36,865 bases of DNA from Chara braunii (GCA_003427395.1 BFEA01000014.1:5256635-5293499), one strand, 5' to 3'; positions 19,993-31,110 are shown, numbered from the stretch's first letter. Notes: generated by a model not told the origin, from the sequence alone. Numbers and translations: made by a program.

Positions 19993-22641
19993 TCAGAGGG
20001 TCGAACTTTTGTCTAACATGGCAAATAATTGGGCGTATTTACAGTCCCAGCAATCTTGTAGAACTTCGGGATGTTGGGATTGAAAGCCATCTACTGTGTA
20101 ACCGTTTGAACGCCGAGAACGGGCGTTCACGTTCAAATGTGCGTTTGAACGCGGATTTAAATTCGCGTTCAAAATTGAACGGCGTTCAATTATTTTTTTA
20201 GTTTTTTATTTAAAAACAAAAATCATTTCGATGCCTAAAACTAACTTTTTTTTTCTGATTTTGTTTTTAAGAGTTCTGTATGATGTGAGTTACATGCCTC
20301 TCAATTTTGGAGTCATTTTGGTAAGGCACAAAAAAACGAAAAATCGCCAAAGATGGCGGTGTCAAATCGTGTTCGCTCACTAATTTCAATTCTTTTTTTA
20401 TTTTTTTTTTATTTTTTGTTTTTTTATTTTTATTTTTCCAATTTGGTAATGAATTTAGATGCAATGCTCAGACAAATGTTGTTTATTTTATTTCTCTTCA
20501 TAACATATTTGTTTTTCAGAAGTTTTTGAGGTTTTTTCTTTTTTTTTTTCCCGCGCGGAATTGAACTCCGCGTTCAGTCCCGTTCATTGAACGCGCGTGC
20601 ATTCCGTTCAGTTTCTGAATGGAAAACCCGCGTTCAATGAATGCGCGGTTTCACAGGCCATCTACTAGCCAATCAGCGATAATCTTAAGTTTCTGTTTGG
20701 TATCCGTATCAGCTGGAGGTGCTCCCGTGTCCTCTTGATGATCAATGTCCATCGTAGCCACGTCCGGAGGGGGGGGAAGGGGGGCAGAGGGTTCATCAAT
20801 CTCCATAGGCTGCGGGCCAAAAAAAACCTCGAGGTGGTCCACGACCCCCTCAAGGGAGTTCACCATGTTAAGATTCGTCAGAGACTCATGTCGTTCTACC
20901 TCTGCGATGGGTATCTGATGTTCTTTGTTTCCCCTTGATTTTTTCCCCTTCCCTACCAGCCTCCCAGTCTTGGCTTTGGCCGCTGACAGCTCCGCATTCT
21001 GCTGGTTCAGCAGACCATGTTCTAGAATGCTCCTCACTTGTGCACTGCTTTCCAAGGCCCCTCTTAGCTGTGGGTATGCCTGAGCCCAAAAATATATTGG
21101 GACCTCCATATGCAAGGTCTGCAGGCCTGACATGATCCACTCTGAAATTTGCAGTACCGAGGTTTTGGGGCTCTATACAAGATCAAGGCCCGTCAGATTG
21201 TCCCTCCCTTCCACACCTAGCTCTAGTGCGCCCTCATAGGGATCTCTCGTACCTGTGGTGGACCGTTGGTGGATGGAGATTTGCATATTATATTTGTTTC
21301 CTTTTCGCTCGGCTTGCATGGCCTGCTGGCTCTCCTGGTCCCTATCCCACAATATCGCTCTCTCTCCTTCGTCTGATCCCCCTGATTCTATGTCCAGTAG
21401 GGCGAATTTGTTACCTCCTGCCTCCTGCTCTTTTCCACCTTCTTTGGTCGGGGACAGTGGGCCCCTTGATCGCTCTTTTTGTTGGGTTTTTGGTTGCATC
21501 TGACGCCCTTGCTCCGTTAAGTAATCTTCCAGGGTCGGGCCTACATTCCTCCTTTCCGATTTGCCTTGTACTGTCCTCCAACCAGTCGTGGGTTTAGCAA
21601 GGCTCGACTGTAAGTGGGATTCTACCGTCTTCGGGGGCGTCCAAGAAGGTGGGGGCTTGAAGTCCAAGTTGGTTGTCCCCTGTTCTATCCCACACCCATT
21701 CTGTGGTTTCACCTTCCTCCTCAACCTTGTCCACGTAGACCCACCCTTCGTGCCTCGAATCTACAGTCCGCCAATGTGTGCTCCTGAAGGGGTCCTGAAT
21801 TAAACGCCCTGTGACCCTGACCTGGTTAACAGGTGGGGGGGGCATGCAAATTCGGTGTATAGGTGTCCATAGGCGTGACACTTGAAACACCAAGGTCTCA
21901 GTTTGTCAGTCGTGTGAATCTTGTAGTCTTTATCCCCGACTATGGAGGGAATTATATCATCCACTGAGGACAGTCGACGATCAGGGAGGTATATTGCCAT
22001 CATTAGGTAGTCGTTTCTTCTAGCGACGTGAGGAGGGAGTGGGTCAACAAAATCAATTATGTCAAATTTCTCTCCAAAATCCTGCACAAATGCCGCCTGG
22101 ATCTCGATGGGGATGCAGTGTGCCGAAACTCTACCCAGAAATGCTCTGCCATCATCCTCTCCCTCTTCTCTTCTGGGCGTTGCTGCTTCGGGGGGCCCCA
22201 TGGGTAAATTCTAACCTCGCACCTCTCACATTGGATCGCCCTCCAACTATCCATCGCTTGTTTATCTGATTCGTTCCTGCAAATGACTGTGACTATAGAT
22301 AGTGAAATTGGCTGGAGAAGGAACATGTCTTGCGCTTCTTCCATGTTTCCCCTAAGGGAGACCAGCCTCTTCCGTATCCACCCCACTTTGTCATTTGTAG
22401 ATTTGAACGCATCATCGTGGACCACCCAGTTACTGGCGTGTTTTGTATACAAGTGATTTTTGTCTTTGACCTTACTAGACGGTAAGGATTTAACCAGTGA
22501 GGATTTGTCCCTCTGGTTTATCACACTAGGTTCAGACAGGGTCAAGAGTTTGGTCAGAAAGAAAGCACTGGCTGACGATAAGCTGTCCAGAGGGATTTTC
22601 CATTCATGCCCTTCCCCATCTTCAAATTGCCTTTGCACCAC
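19993..22641 (-). pseudogene. LINE-1 ORF1 (gag-like, zinc knuckle), frameshifted and split by a hAT-like element
   Basis: Frames 22641-22057, 22201-21800, 21893-21594, 21724-21173 and 21133-20651 read on in order with frameshifts and a stop between. The first two look like the DUF4283-type N-terminal region of plant LINE gag. The second holds a zinc knuckle, WCFKCHAYGHLYTEFAC (C-x2-C-x4-H-x5-C, one residue longer than usual). The rest is hydrophilic and Pro/Glu-rich. The last frame currently stops at 20651, just inside the inserted element. Without the insertion the same frame would run about 30 codons further to a TGA at 19993-19995. Confidence 0.75.
20094..20656. mobile_element. hAT-like non-autonomous DNA transposon, 563 bp
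   Basis: Flanked by an exact 8-bp direct repeat GCCATCTA (20086-20093 and 20657-20664), the hallmark target duplication of hAT elements. Terminal inverted repeats are CTGTGTAACCG on the left and CTGTGAAACCG on the right (10 of 11). Clusters of GTTCA/TGAAC-containing motifs (CGTTCAA, GAACGC) fill the first ~100 bp and the last ~100 bp, as expected of subterminal transposase-binding repeats. The middle is AT-rich with no transposase. It sits inside LINE-1 ORF1, so it is younger than that insertion. Confidence 0.8.
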
Positions 22642-22700
22642 TATCGTTTGTCCTGCATGTGGTCAGTGTATACGAGCAGCCCAGGAGGGGGAGGGGGGGG

Positions 22701-23640
22701 TGTAGGTCCTGGGAAGGGGGGTAGAAGGCTGGATGTTATCGACACCCCTGGCTTGTCGGGCAGCGGGAGTGACCTGCCCCACCACTCATATCCCCTGCCG
22801 TCCCTTGTACTGCATCAGTAGGGTGTTTGACGGCATGCTATCGCATAGCCCCTTGGTATAACAAGGTGGACTCCAATTTTTTTTGTGCCCTTTGATACTT
22901 GTGCCCCGATCTTATGGCTTCTTTGGTTGTTGCCATGGTGATCGTAATAGGCGCTCCCCCACCCTCGATCTTCCACAACCATTTGTGTACACAGGGTTAG
23001 GGTGGAAAATTGAGCGAATGCCTATTTCTGACTACGATCGGGTCTTAATCCTTCTGGCTGCACTTCGGTACCCCTTGTCCTCCATGCACTGATGTTCTAG
23101 GCTAGTTGTTTGTAACCACTTCTTCTCTCTCCTCCTCTCTCCCCCCTTAGGGTTCCCCCACACCACAAAGGCGTTCTCTCTAAAATTTCCCCAATCCTTG
23201 TCCCCTTCCAATCATGTTTCCCCACTTCCCTCTTTATAATCTGCTCCTTGCTTTGATGTTATAGGCCGGTTGTTTTTAACCGCTTCTTCCCTCTCCTCCT
23301 CTCTCCCTCCTTGGGGTTTCCCTACCCACAAAGGCGATTTTAAAATTTTCTTTCCAATCACATTTCCCCACTTCCTTCACACAACTTACCCCCTTCCCAA
23401 ACCCGTTTCTTCACCTCCCTCTTTATGATCTGTTGACTTACAAATACTAATTTCCACCCTACCCCAGACACCCCTCCACAAACCACTCCAAATCTTGAAT
23501 CCTTACCACCTTCCTTTCGATCTTCTGAAAACTTCGCAATTTGATTGACAAACTCCTTCGCCTCCCCTTTTTTTTTAAAAAAAGAAAAAAAAAGGGGGGG
23601 GAATATGCCCTAGTCCTTGTATGATGCGTGACTTAATGAG
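22701..23640. repeat. LINE-1 5' region with two tandem ~165-bp monomers
   Basis: About 23091-23254 and 23255-23440 are two copies of a pyrimidine-rich unit (GATGTT, GGCTAGTTGTTTGTAACC, CCTCCTCTCTCC, CACAAAGGCG blocks). They lie upstream of ORF1 in the LINE's direction and could be promoter monomers, an inference. 22.7-23.1 kb has only short frames. A T/A/G homopolymer junction lies at about 23570-23600. Confidence 0.55.
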
Positions 23641-23646
23641 CAACCT

Positions 23647-25278
23647 ATGGGAGGGACCGGTAAGGTCCTACCTTATCTCATCTTTTGTCTACATCTATTT
23701 GTCAACGGCCATGATGAATTACGGAGGCCGTCAGGTTGGTCGTACCTTATCTCATCTTTTGTCTACATCTATTTGTCAGCGGCCATGATGAATCATGGAG
23801 GTCGCCGGGTTTGCCATCACTGTCAACATCGTGGGCATTTCGTTAGGGACTACCAGCAAAGGCAAATCCCGAATGTTGCCGCCTTGTTAGGCGTGAATGA
23901 AGATGCGAATTGGGCTCCTGCACAAGATAACGATTGTCAATGGTTGTTACCAGCCCCGACTGCTATTGTGCCATATAGACCGCAAGTGGTAAACGTAGGC
24001 CAGCAAGAGGGGAATCGCTACAATTGGAACTACAATGGAGGCTATGGTCGCGGATACAGTAACAACTATGGTCGAAATGGCTACCAACAGTGACCAAGGA
24101 ATAACTGGTGGGAGGAGAACTTAGAGAGAGAGCAGGGCGATCGTGTGGAAAAAATGTGGGGTTAGTATTTCGAAGAAATGCAGACCAAGGAAAAGGAAAA
24201 ACAAGAGGAGCGCAAGTTGAAGGAGGAAGAGGAGAGGAAAAGAGCACAAGAAGCAGCGGAAGGGAAAGAGGAAACCAAGAAAGAAAGGGAGGAATTCGAG
24301 AATTCGTTGGGAAAAATTGATAAAGATAACATAGAGGTATGCGAGCAGATGTTGGGCAAGAAGGCGAATTCCAACCATGGGGCAAATATGGAATCGCGAG
24401 ACGATACCAGGGGGAACAAGCAAGAGAAAATGTGGAGACGTGGGGATGCTGCGGCCAAAGGGCAAATTGATCGTCAGAAGAACAAAGACATCGAACGTCT
24501 GCAACGAAAGAATAACAATCTAGTACGCATGGCGACGGGCAGGGAAAACAAGGAATTGGACGGGATTAAGGAGGACAATCAAGCCCTGATTCATGACATG
24601 CTCAGTCTGGGGGACGAGGTGGAGAACTTAAATCGCGACAATAAGCGTGGCGTGGAGACAGTCATGGAGAAAAGTCCTCCGGAGGAACTTGTGAGGGGGA
24701 AAGTCAAGCAGGTGGACGATGCCCGTACCGGCGTACCCCAGCTGAATGGGCAAAGTTGACCGAAGCGTAGAAGCGAGTGAGGGACGAGAAAGATATGGCG
24801 GAGAAGGAAGTATCGACTCTCAAAGAAACGAATCAATCGTATAAAGATAACCTCGCCATTGAGCTCAAGGAGGAACTTCAAGCTGTTTGTAAGAAGAAAA
24901 AGTGGAAAAGGGGGTAGTCCCAGATAATAGTAACAAGGTGACGATGTCAAGGTGACCTTCGTACGCAAAGTGCGGGAGGAAGATGAATTTATGAAGTGAG
25001 TGAGCAATGCCCCGGGCAAGCCGAGGAAAGCGCAACTGGAGGTCCTTTGCGCAGACGAAGGGATCGACTACGGAGGTGTGAAGAAAATTGCGAGAGACTT
25101 GGCATAAATTTATATCGTTAGAGCGTACGAGCTTCGCACCAACAAAAGGGAGATCAGAGACTCTGAGGAGGATGAAGAGGAACAAGAAAAAGATAAGCAT
25201 GAGAAGGGTGACTCGGACGACGTTGTTGAGGGTTATGTTGCGCACCTGAATCGTCGTAGAATCGGTCCCGAGCAATGA
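23647..25278 (+). pseudogene. Retroelement gag-like pseudogene, CCHC plus coiled coil
   Basis: A more natural start than 23647 is ATGATGAATCATGG at 23785. Just after it is a zinc knuckle VCHHCQHRGHFVRDY (C56, C59, H64) in which the last Cys is Tyr (TAC, 23851-23853). A Gly/Asn/Tyr-rich stretch follows up to TGA at 24091-24093. The same frame continues through a second stop into a Lys/Glu-rich coiled coil (24178-24759). Conceptual translation beyond has further stops and phase changes but keeps recognisable pieces, including CADEGIDYGGVKKIARDLA and an acidic tail ending at about 25278. No RT or integrase follows. A 74-bp direct duplication (from 23669 and 23743) covers the leader and first codons. 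Confidence 0.6.
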
Positions 25279-25513
25279 TGTTATTTATTCTTCCCTTGCT
25301 GTTCTTCGGAGTGAAAGGTGTGTTGAAAATGGGGTACTAAGTAATGTGAAATTGTCTAAGCTATTTCGTAGCTACGTCATCTTGCTAATGCTTTCGTCCG
25401 TTTTACCTTGGGTGATAAGTTTGTTTCTTCTATTTCTACGTTGGTCAGCTCTAGCTACAATTTCGATCTCTGTCCTGGTCCAGTAGTCTACGACTCTACG
25501 TACTGATCTCACC

Positions 25514-25884
25514 AGGTGTAAACATACGTATATAGGTTTTACGACACGGTCATTGGACATCCAATGACAGAAACATATATAGAGGACGGGGTATCAGGGT
25601 AGTGATGAGAATGTCAGGAATCGTAGGTTATACCAATGGTTGAGAAAATATGGCCTGGAAAGTTAACTTACATTGTTGTACCCATCTCTACCGCCTTACC
25701 TAAGGATTTGTTGAGTATTGAAAGCTACTTTATTCGCTCATGCTCTCATTTCCTTAATAGTCCCTCCATGGTAGGTCGAATTAGTAGGAGGAATAGACCA
25801 TGCAAGAAAGAACGAGACAAGGTTAAACGTGGGAATGAGAACAAACATGTAGATAGGTTCATTCACAAAATACCTCTCTTCTGA
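25514..25884 (+). pseudogene. GIY-YIG-like nuclease fragment (broken), tentative
   Basis: One frame from 25514 reads CKHTYIGFTTRSLDIQ and then hits a stop at 25565. The YIG-x-T-x-x-SL pattern is like the second motif of GIY-YIG nucleases. Another frame (25636-25884) reads ALPKDLLSIESYFIRSCSHFLNSP, which matches the E...I......LN motif that closes the domain, followed by a basic tail. The two are in different frames, so it is a relic. It could come from the retroelement upstream or from an unrelated mobile gene. Confidence 0.35.
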
Positions 25885-26205
25885 TTTTCTATGCTTCCTT
25901 CGACTTCTCTTCTATTTCTCTAACTAAAACTTGATCATGCATTTGATAACAATATATTGTCGTTTTCCATTTCAATCTTTGAAGGAGAGGAGTTGTGTGA
26001 CAAATGAAAGATGTTAAAAAGGAAGTTCCAGTCTACCGTTATAAGGTCTAGTACTTTAGGGACCTGTCTGCTCAAAGACGCTTGTGCATGGTTGATGGCG
26101 GGTGATACTATGTGGATTGATTGTTTGACTCGTTTCTGCCCACGCTTTGAGGATAAGAAGAAAAACTCGGCTTTACTTATGATATTTTATTCATGCTTAA
26201 ACTGT
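25885..26205. other. No gene seen
   Basis: AT-rich. An open frame from 26011 has no recognisable domain and its end runs into the palindrome at 26206. Confidence 0.5.
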
Positions 26206-26547
26206 CATTTCGTCAAAATGGACATCTTTTATTTTTTTGAACGAAATAGAAACTAAGTTTTTTTAACTTTTTGGCCGAAAACTTATCAAAATTTGTTGTT
26301 CCTGAGGGTTTGGCGTTTGTAAAACGCTGGACCGCCTGGCTGTACATGGACCTAGCTTGAGACCAGGTACATCCAGACAGGACTGTCTGGATGTACCGGG
26401 TCTCAAGCTAGGTCCATGTACAGCCAACGGGTCCAATGTTTTACAAACGCCAGACCCTCAGGAACAACAAATTTTGACGAGTTTTCGGCCAAAAAACTCG
26501 ATTTCAATTTCGTTCAAAAAATAAAAAATGTCCATTTTGACGAAATG
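26206..26547. mobile_element. Foldback (palindromic) element, copy 2, ~340 bp
   Basis: Near-perfect palindrome centred on GA at 26381-26382 between CCAGACAG and CTGTCTGG. Arms pair outward through GGTACATCC, GGACCTAGCTTGAGACC, GGCTGTACAT, GGCGTTTGTAAAACG, CCTGAGGGT, AAAATTTGTTGTT, GGCCGAAAACT and finally CATTTCGTCAAAATGGACAT. A 19-bp near-identical direct repeat (GATAYTTTATTCATGCTTA) flanks it at 26181-26199 and 26576-26594, either a long target duplication or part of the host repeat. Related to the element at 16.8 kb. Confidence 0.85.
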
Positions 26548-26594
26548 GTCGTTCTTATGTGACATTTTTTTTTTTGATACTTTATTCATGCTTA

Positions 26595-27215
26595 TGTGAT
26601 ACCTTAGAATTTGTTTTGTAATGTACTCTACAATTTTGGGACTTTGAGTCATTAGTGGTTGCAACCTTATACTTGTTTTTATGAGACTCTGAATATTTTA
26701 AAAGTATTGGGGTATCAAAGACGAATTGAAGTCGAAGAATTGTAGACATGTACTTCATGGTTGATCGAAGCATTAAGGCATGCGTGTGCATAACCTTATA
26801 GTTTTCATCATGCATTTCATATTTTATGACGTTAAACCTTACCTTGTATTGGGATTTTTGTTGGTAATGAACACCGCATGTATACAATTTTTTGCATAGA
26901 AAGTAAGTTAGGCTACACAAGATTTCACCACAATTCTATAAAATTTAACTTACTAGGTGTAAATCAAATCCTATTTGTAATTATACCTAGATTCATTTAG
27001 CATTAGCAAGTTAGGCTATGCGGAGTGTTCACTTCGTAATGTGATATGAGAATGCAATGTTGGCATTATAGACATATGAACATAAATTTAATATGAGTTT
27101 GTTCGAATAATGAGAAGTCTCGTGTTTACTCATTTCCACGAAGAGAAGCCTACTTTTTAAGATACAAATCTTATCATAAATGTACCAATTTAGGAAATAA
27201 TTTCCAATTTTAACG
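26595..27215. other. AT-rich, no gene seen
   Basis: Short minus-strand frames only (such as 26920-26582), with AT-rich composition and no domain. No repeat recognised. Confidence 0.5.
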
Positions 27216-29600
27216 AATAACATGTTCCGTCATTTTCCCTGTCTCTGCCTCTCTCTGCCTACCGGCTCCGCCTTCTCCTTTCACCCCCGCCATCCATCCC
27301 CCCTCTCTGCCTTCCCCCTTCAATCGAGGAGTCCTTTCCAGTAACCAAACGAGCAGTGAAAGAGTGCAAGGCGAGAGTGGGAAAGGTGGAGAGGGTCGGG
27401 TGAGGAGGTGGGGTGAGGGGGTTCCTTTCCGCTGAGAAGAAAGACAGGGGTGACAGGGCATAAGGTGGCGTCGGTTGGGAAGGAGCGGGGGACGAGGGAA
27501 ATGTAGGCGGGAAGGTGGTCATTTTCACATGTAACGAAGATACGACCGATAATATTATCGGTCTTATTTTCTCATTTTGTGAAAATGATGGGAAAGAAAG
27601 TCGTCCTCCTTCCTATCGGGATGTCCCCGGTGCTCTCTTCCCCCCCCAGCTTTGCCTTCCCCTTTCAACCCCGCCTCTCCCCTCATCAGGAAGGCCCACC
27701 TCCTATCCCCCTCCTCAACTTCCCTCCCCACGTCAGTAAAAAAATCCTTTCAAGTAGCCATTCAATAATCAGTGGAAGGGTGCATGGCGAGAGGGGGAAA
27801 GGCTGCGAGAGCGGGGCGAGAGGATGTTCCTTCCCGCTGAGGGAAAAGGCCCGACGGGGGTGAATGGGGAAGGCGGCATCAATGGGAGAAGAGCGGTGGG
27901 ACATGGAAAACGTAGGCGGGAACGCGTTCATGTTTGCACAGAGTGACATAGTGAAAATATGACCGATAATATTATCGTTCTTATTCTCATTTTGCAAAAA
28001 TGATGGGAAAGAAAGTCGTCCTTCCTCCTATCGGCCCGTCCCCGGTGCTCTCCGCCCCCCCCCGGCTTTGCTTTCACCCTTCACCCCTGCCTTTCCCCTC
28101 ATCATGAAGGCCCACCTCCGATCCCCCTCCTCTCTTCCTTCTCCATATCAGTAAAAAGTCCTTTCAAGTAGCCGTTCAACGAACGGTGGAAGGGTGCATG
28201 GCGAGAGGGGGAAAGGCGGACAGGGCAGGGCAAGAGGATGTTCCTTCCCGCTGAGGGAAAAGGCAAGGGTGAAGGGGGAAGGCAGCATCGGTGAGAGAAG
28301 AGAAGGGGGAAAGGGAAAAAATAATGTAGGCGGGAACGCGTTCATTTTCGCATATAGTGAAAATATGATCGATCATATTATCGGTCTTATGTTCACATTT
28401 TGGAAAAACGTCAGGAAAGAAAGTCGTCCACGCTCCTATCGCCCTGTTCTCGCCATTCTCCCCACACCGGCTCCGCCTTCCCCCTTCAACCCCGCCTTTC
28501 CCCTCACCGTGAAGGCCTGCCCTCGATCCCCCCCCTTCCGCCTCCGCCCCTCAATCAAGAAGTCGTTTCAGGTAGCCAATCTACAAGTGGGGAAAGGTGC
28601 AAGGTGAGAGGGGGGAGAGGAGGGGACGGGACGAGGAGGCGGGCGAGGTGGGTTCCTTCCGACTAAGGGGAAGGGCGGGGGGGAAGGGGGAAGGCGGCGT
28701 TCGTGGGAAAAAAGCGGGGGGACGAGGGAAATGTAGGCGGAAAGGTGGCTATTTTTATAACAAAAACACGACCGATAATATTATCGTTCATATTTTGATT
28801 ATTTTTGCGTTTTGCCAAAATGACGGGAAAAAAAATGTCCTCCCTCTTACCGCCCCGTCCTCGGTGCTCTCCCCCCCCAGCGGCTCCGCTTTCCCCCTTA
28901 CCCCCGTCTTGCCCCTCACCGGGAAGGCCCACCTTTGATTCCCCTCCTCTCCACCTTCCCCACGTCAATCAAGAACTCTTTTCATGTATCCAACAAATGA
29001 GCAGTGGAAGGGTGCAAGGAGAGGGGGGGAAGGCTGAGAGGGCGGGGCAAGGAGGCGTGGTGACGAGGCGGTGCAAGGGTCTTCCTCCCCATGGAGGAAA
29101 AAGGCGGGCGTGAAGGGGGAAGGCAGCGGCGGTGGGGGAAGAGCAGGGGGACGGGGGGAATGTAGGCGGGAATGCAGTTATCGGTCCTATTTTCGCACTA
29201 TGGGAAAATGACAGAAAAGAAAGCCGTCCACCCTGGCATCGCCCCGTCCCCGCCGCTCTTCCCCCACCGGCTCTGCCTTCCCCCTTCACCACCGCCTTTC
29301 CCCTCACCATGAAGGTCCGCCTTCGATCCACCCTCTTCCGCCATTCCCCCCTCAATCAAGAAGTCCTTTCAATTAGCCAATCTACGAGCGGGGAAGGGTG
29401 CAAGGCAAGAGGGGGGAAAGGCGGAGAAGGCAGGGTGAGGCGGGCAAGGGGGGCTCCTTGCTGAGGGGAAAGGCAGGGGTGAAGGGGGAAGGCGACGTCC
29501 ACGGGGGAAGAGTGGGGGGACGGGGGAAATATAGGCGGAAAGGCAGCTATTTTCGCATATAGTGAAAATACGGCCGATAATATTATCGGTCTTATTGCCT
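27216..29600. repeat. ~400-bp tandem array of alternately inverted half-units
   Basis: The palindrome ACCGATAATATTATCGGT or a close variant occurs at about 27545, 27962, 28368, 28771, 29178 (truncated) and 29572, giving a period of about 390-420 bp. After each palindrome comes a pyrimidine-rich half (TTTCACCCTTCACCCC, GCCTTTCCCCTCA), then a short junction (AAGTAGCC), then a purine-rich half that is an imperfect reverse complement of the first (GAGGGAAAAGGC, GGTGAAGGGGGAAGG, TAGGCGGGAA). Many 60-140-codon frames occur on both strands purely because stops are rare in this composition. Confidence 0.85.
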
Positions 29601-29711
29601 GAGTGGCCCTGGACCACTTGACCGGCCGGGCCCAAATATATATATTATATATATAAATTCTATTTTTCTTTTTTCTCAACTTCATAAAGAATTTTGATGT
29701 GATCCTGAGGC

Positions 29712-29884
29712 AAAAGTTGTTCAGTTTATTTTTCTGCATAACTAGGCAACCAGCCCGGCCGCCCGGGTGACCTTGCTTTCCTGGGCCCGGCCGTGCAAGG
29801 ACCACAGAAGATCCCAGCAAAAGAAACAAAAAAAGAACCCGAAAAAAAACTACGTTATGCAGAAAAATAAACTGAACAACTTTT
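29712..29884. mobile_element. 31-bp perfect inverted repeat element
   Basis: 29712-29742 and 29854-29884 are exact reverse complements (core GTTGTTCAGTTTATTTTTCT). The ~111-bp spacer is rich in GGCCCGGCC-type blocks. A partial third copy of the arm (AACTGAACAACTAC) lies near 29968-29981. Probably a small foldback transposon or its ends. Confidence 0.8.
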
Positions 29885-29909
29885 TTTTTTTTCATCTTTT
29901 CAAACTGCC

Positions 29910-29940
<31 letters not shown>

Positions 29941-31110
29941 TGGAGTGCATTTCATTCCGTATTTTTAACTGAACAACTACTTTTTTTTCTTTTTTTTTTC
30001 TTAACCGAACAAAGCGGATAATGCCAGATATCATATAACCGGGAAACGGGCCAGACATCCCTTACATCATTTGCTCCGGCCAAACGGGATAAGTAATGCA
30101 CTCTCGCCCAGGCCTATCCCTACCGCAGCCCCACAAGGTCATGACAACCAATCCCAATCCCAACCCTAAAACAAAAGTTGCGTTCCCTAATCTAAGAAAC
30201 CGAGATCCTAATCCACCCCTTCTCCAAACCGCCATTATTAAGCAACCCTAATCTAGCGAAATCCAAGCCTGGTAAGAAATCACCAACCAAAAGCACAAAA
30301 ACAAGATTGTCAATAATCTAATCCTAATTACCCACGGACAGACTCCCAAAATGATTCACAAAGTTCCAACTCTATACCCTATGCACCTCCAATCAGCAAG
30401 TTGAACCCCAACTAAAATCCAAATCCGCAACCCACGTGATGGACCAACCCACGGGCAAAAGCAACAACCATTCACAAAATTCACACTCTACACTCTGTAT
30501 ACCTTTAATAAACACCGCCAACCAGCAACAAGGTAGCAGATCTTCGAAAATCTCTGAAAATCACGATCGTAATGAGCACCAATCCTACCTAGCCAGCATC
30601 GCTACCCTAATTGTCGACAAACAAAGTCAACGAATTACCAGTCCACAAAGACTAGTTATACACCCGAAAGTTCCCAAACAACCGTGATAGGTAGCTTTCT
30701 ATACTGAGAAGACACAGCCAAATGGTCAGAATCTAAAAACACAATGAAGAATCTATGAAAGCACCAAAGGTAAGAGAATCATGAGCAACACCACGCCCGA
30801 AGTAGGAGCTAAGCCAACACTGGATAACCCCGGTCCCAGCCATCTCTTCGCACAGAGAAAACTGCAACCGCCATTGCAACACGATCATGTTCCGTAGCTG
30901 TAATCAGAGGGCAAAGCCCTTGATCAGGTGATACTACTGATATGTACGATGCACAGATCTTGCCCGTTGACCGACCCCACATATCTCTTCTTCCTTCTGC
31001 TGAAAGGCCTTCCACGATTCAGACCCCAAATTCGAGTTTCAGGGTCAAAGGCCTGGGCCAAGAAACGCCAAGTCGGTCAGTTTCAGAGAAGTCGCAGTCG
31101 GGTACCTTAG
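29885..31110. other. A/C-rich non-coding stretch
   Basis: Poly-T/poly-A runs to about 30000, then A- and C-rich sequence with CCCTAA-containing words (CAACCCTAAAAC, CAACCCTAATC) scattered and not tandem. The open frame 30436-30687 has no recognisable domain. No gene is supported. Confidence 0.5.

Larger units (their letters stand above)
13161..22700 (-). mobile_element. Decayed LINE (LINE-1), near full length, with nested insertions
   Basis: Read on the minus strand, the order is: 5' region with tandem monomers (about 23.4-22.7 kb), zinc-knuckle ORF1 (22.64-19.99), a middle block (19.9-19.45), EEP endonuclease (19.3-18.3), linker and reverse transcriptase (18.0-17.0), connection region (15.9-15.3), zf-RVT-like zinc motif (14.5-14.0), 3' UTR and poly-A (13.8-13.16). 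Several frameshifts and in-frame stops make it non-autonomous. A hAT-like element interrupts ORF1, and a ~1.1-kb block of repeats separates the RT catalytic motif from its C-terminal part. Confidence 0.85.

Noticed and set aside
27545-27562. TAATATTA in ACCGATAATATTATCGGT as a geminivirus-type replication origin
   Set aside because: The geminivirus nonanucleotide is TAATATTAC in a hairpin loop; here the bases are part of a continuous palindrome ending in AT and no Rep gene is present.
27216-29600. Many 60-140-codon frames and a possible protein family in the array
   Set aside because: Frames occur on both strands of an inverted-repeat array and do not keep a shared reading frame from unit to unit.
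30150-30620. Interstitial telomere repeat (CCCTAAA)
   Set aside because: CCCTAA words are scattered singly and not in tandem.
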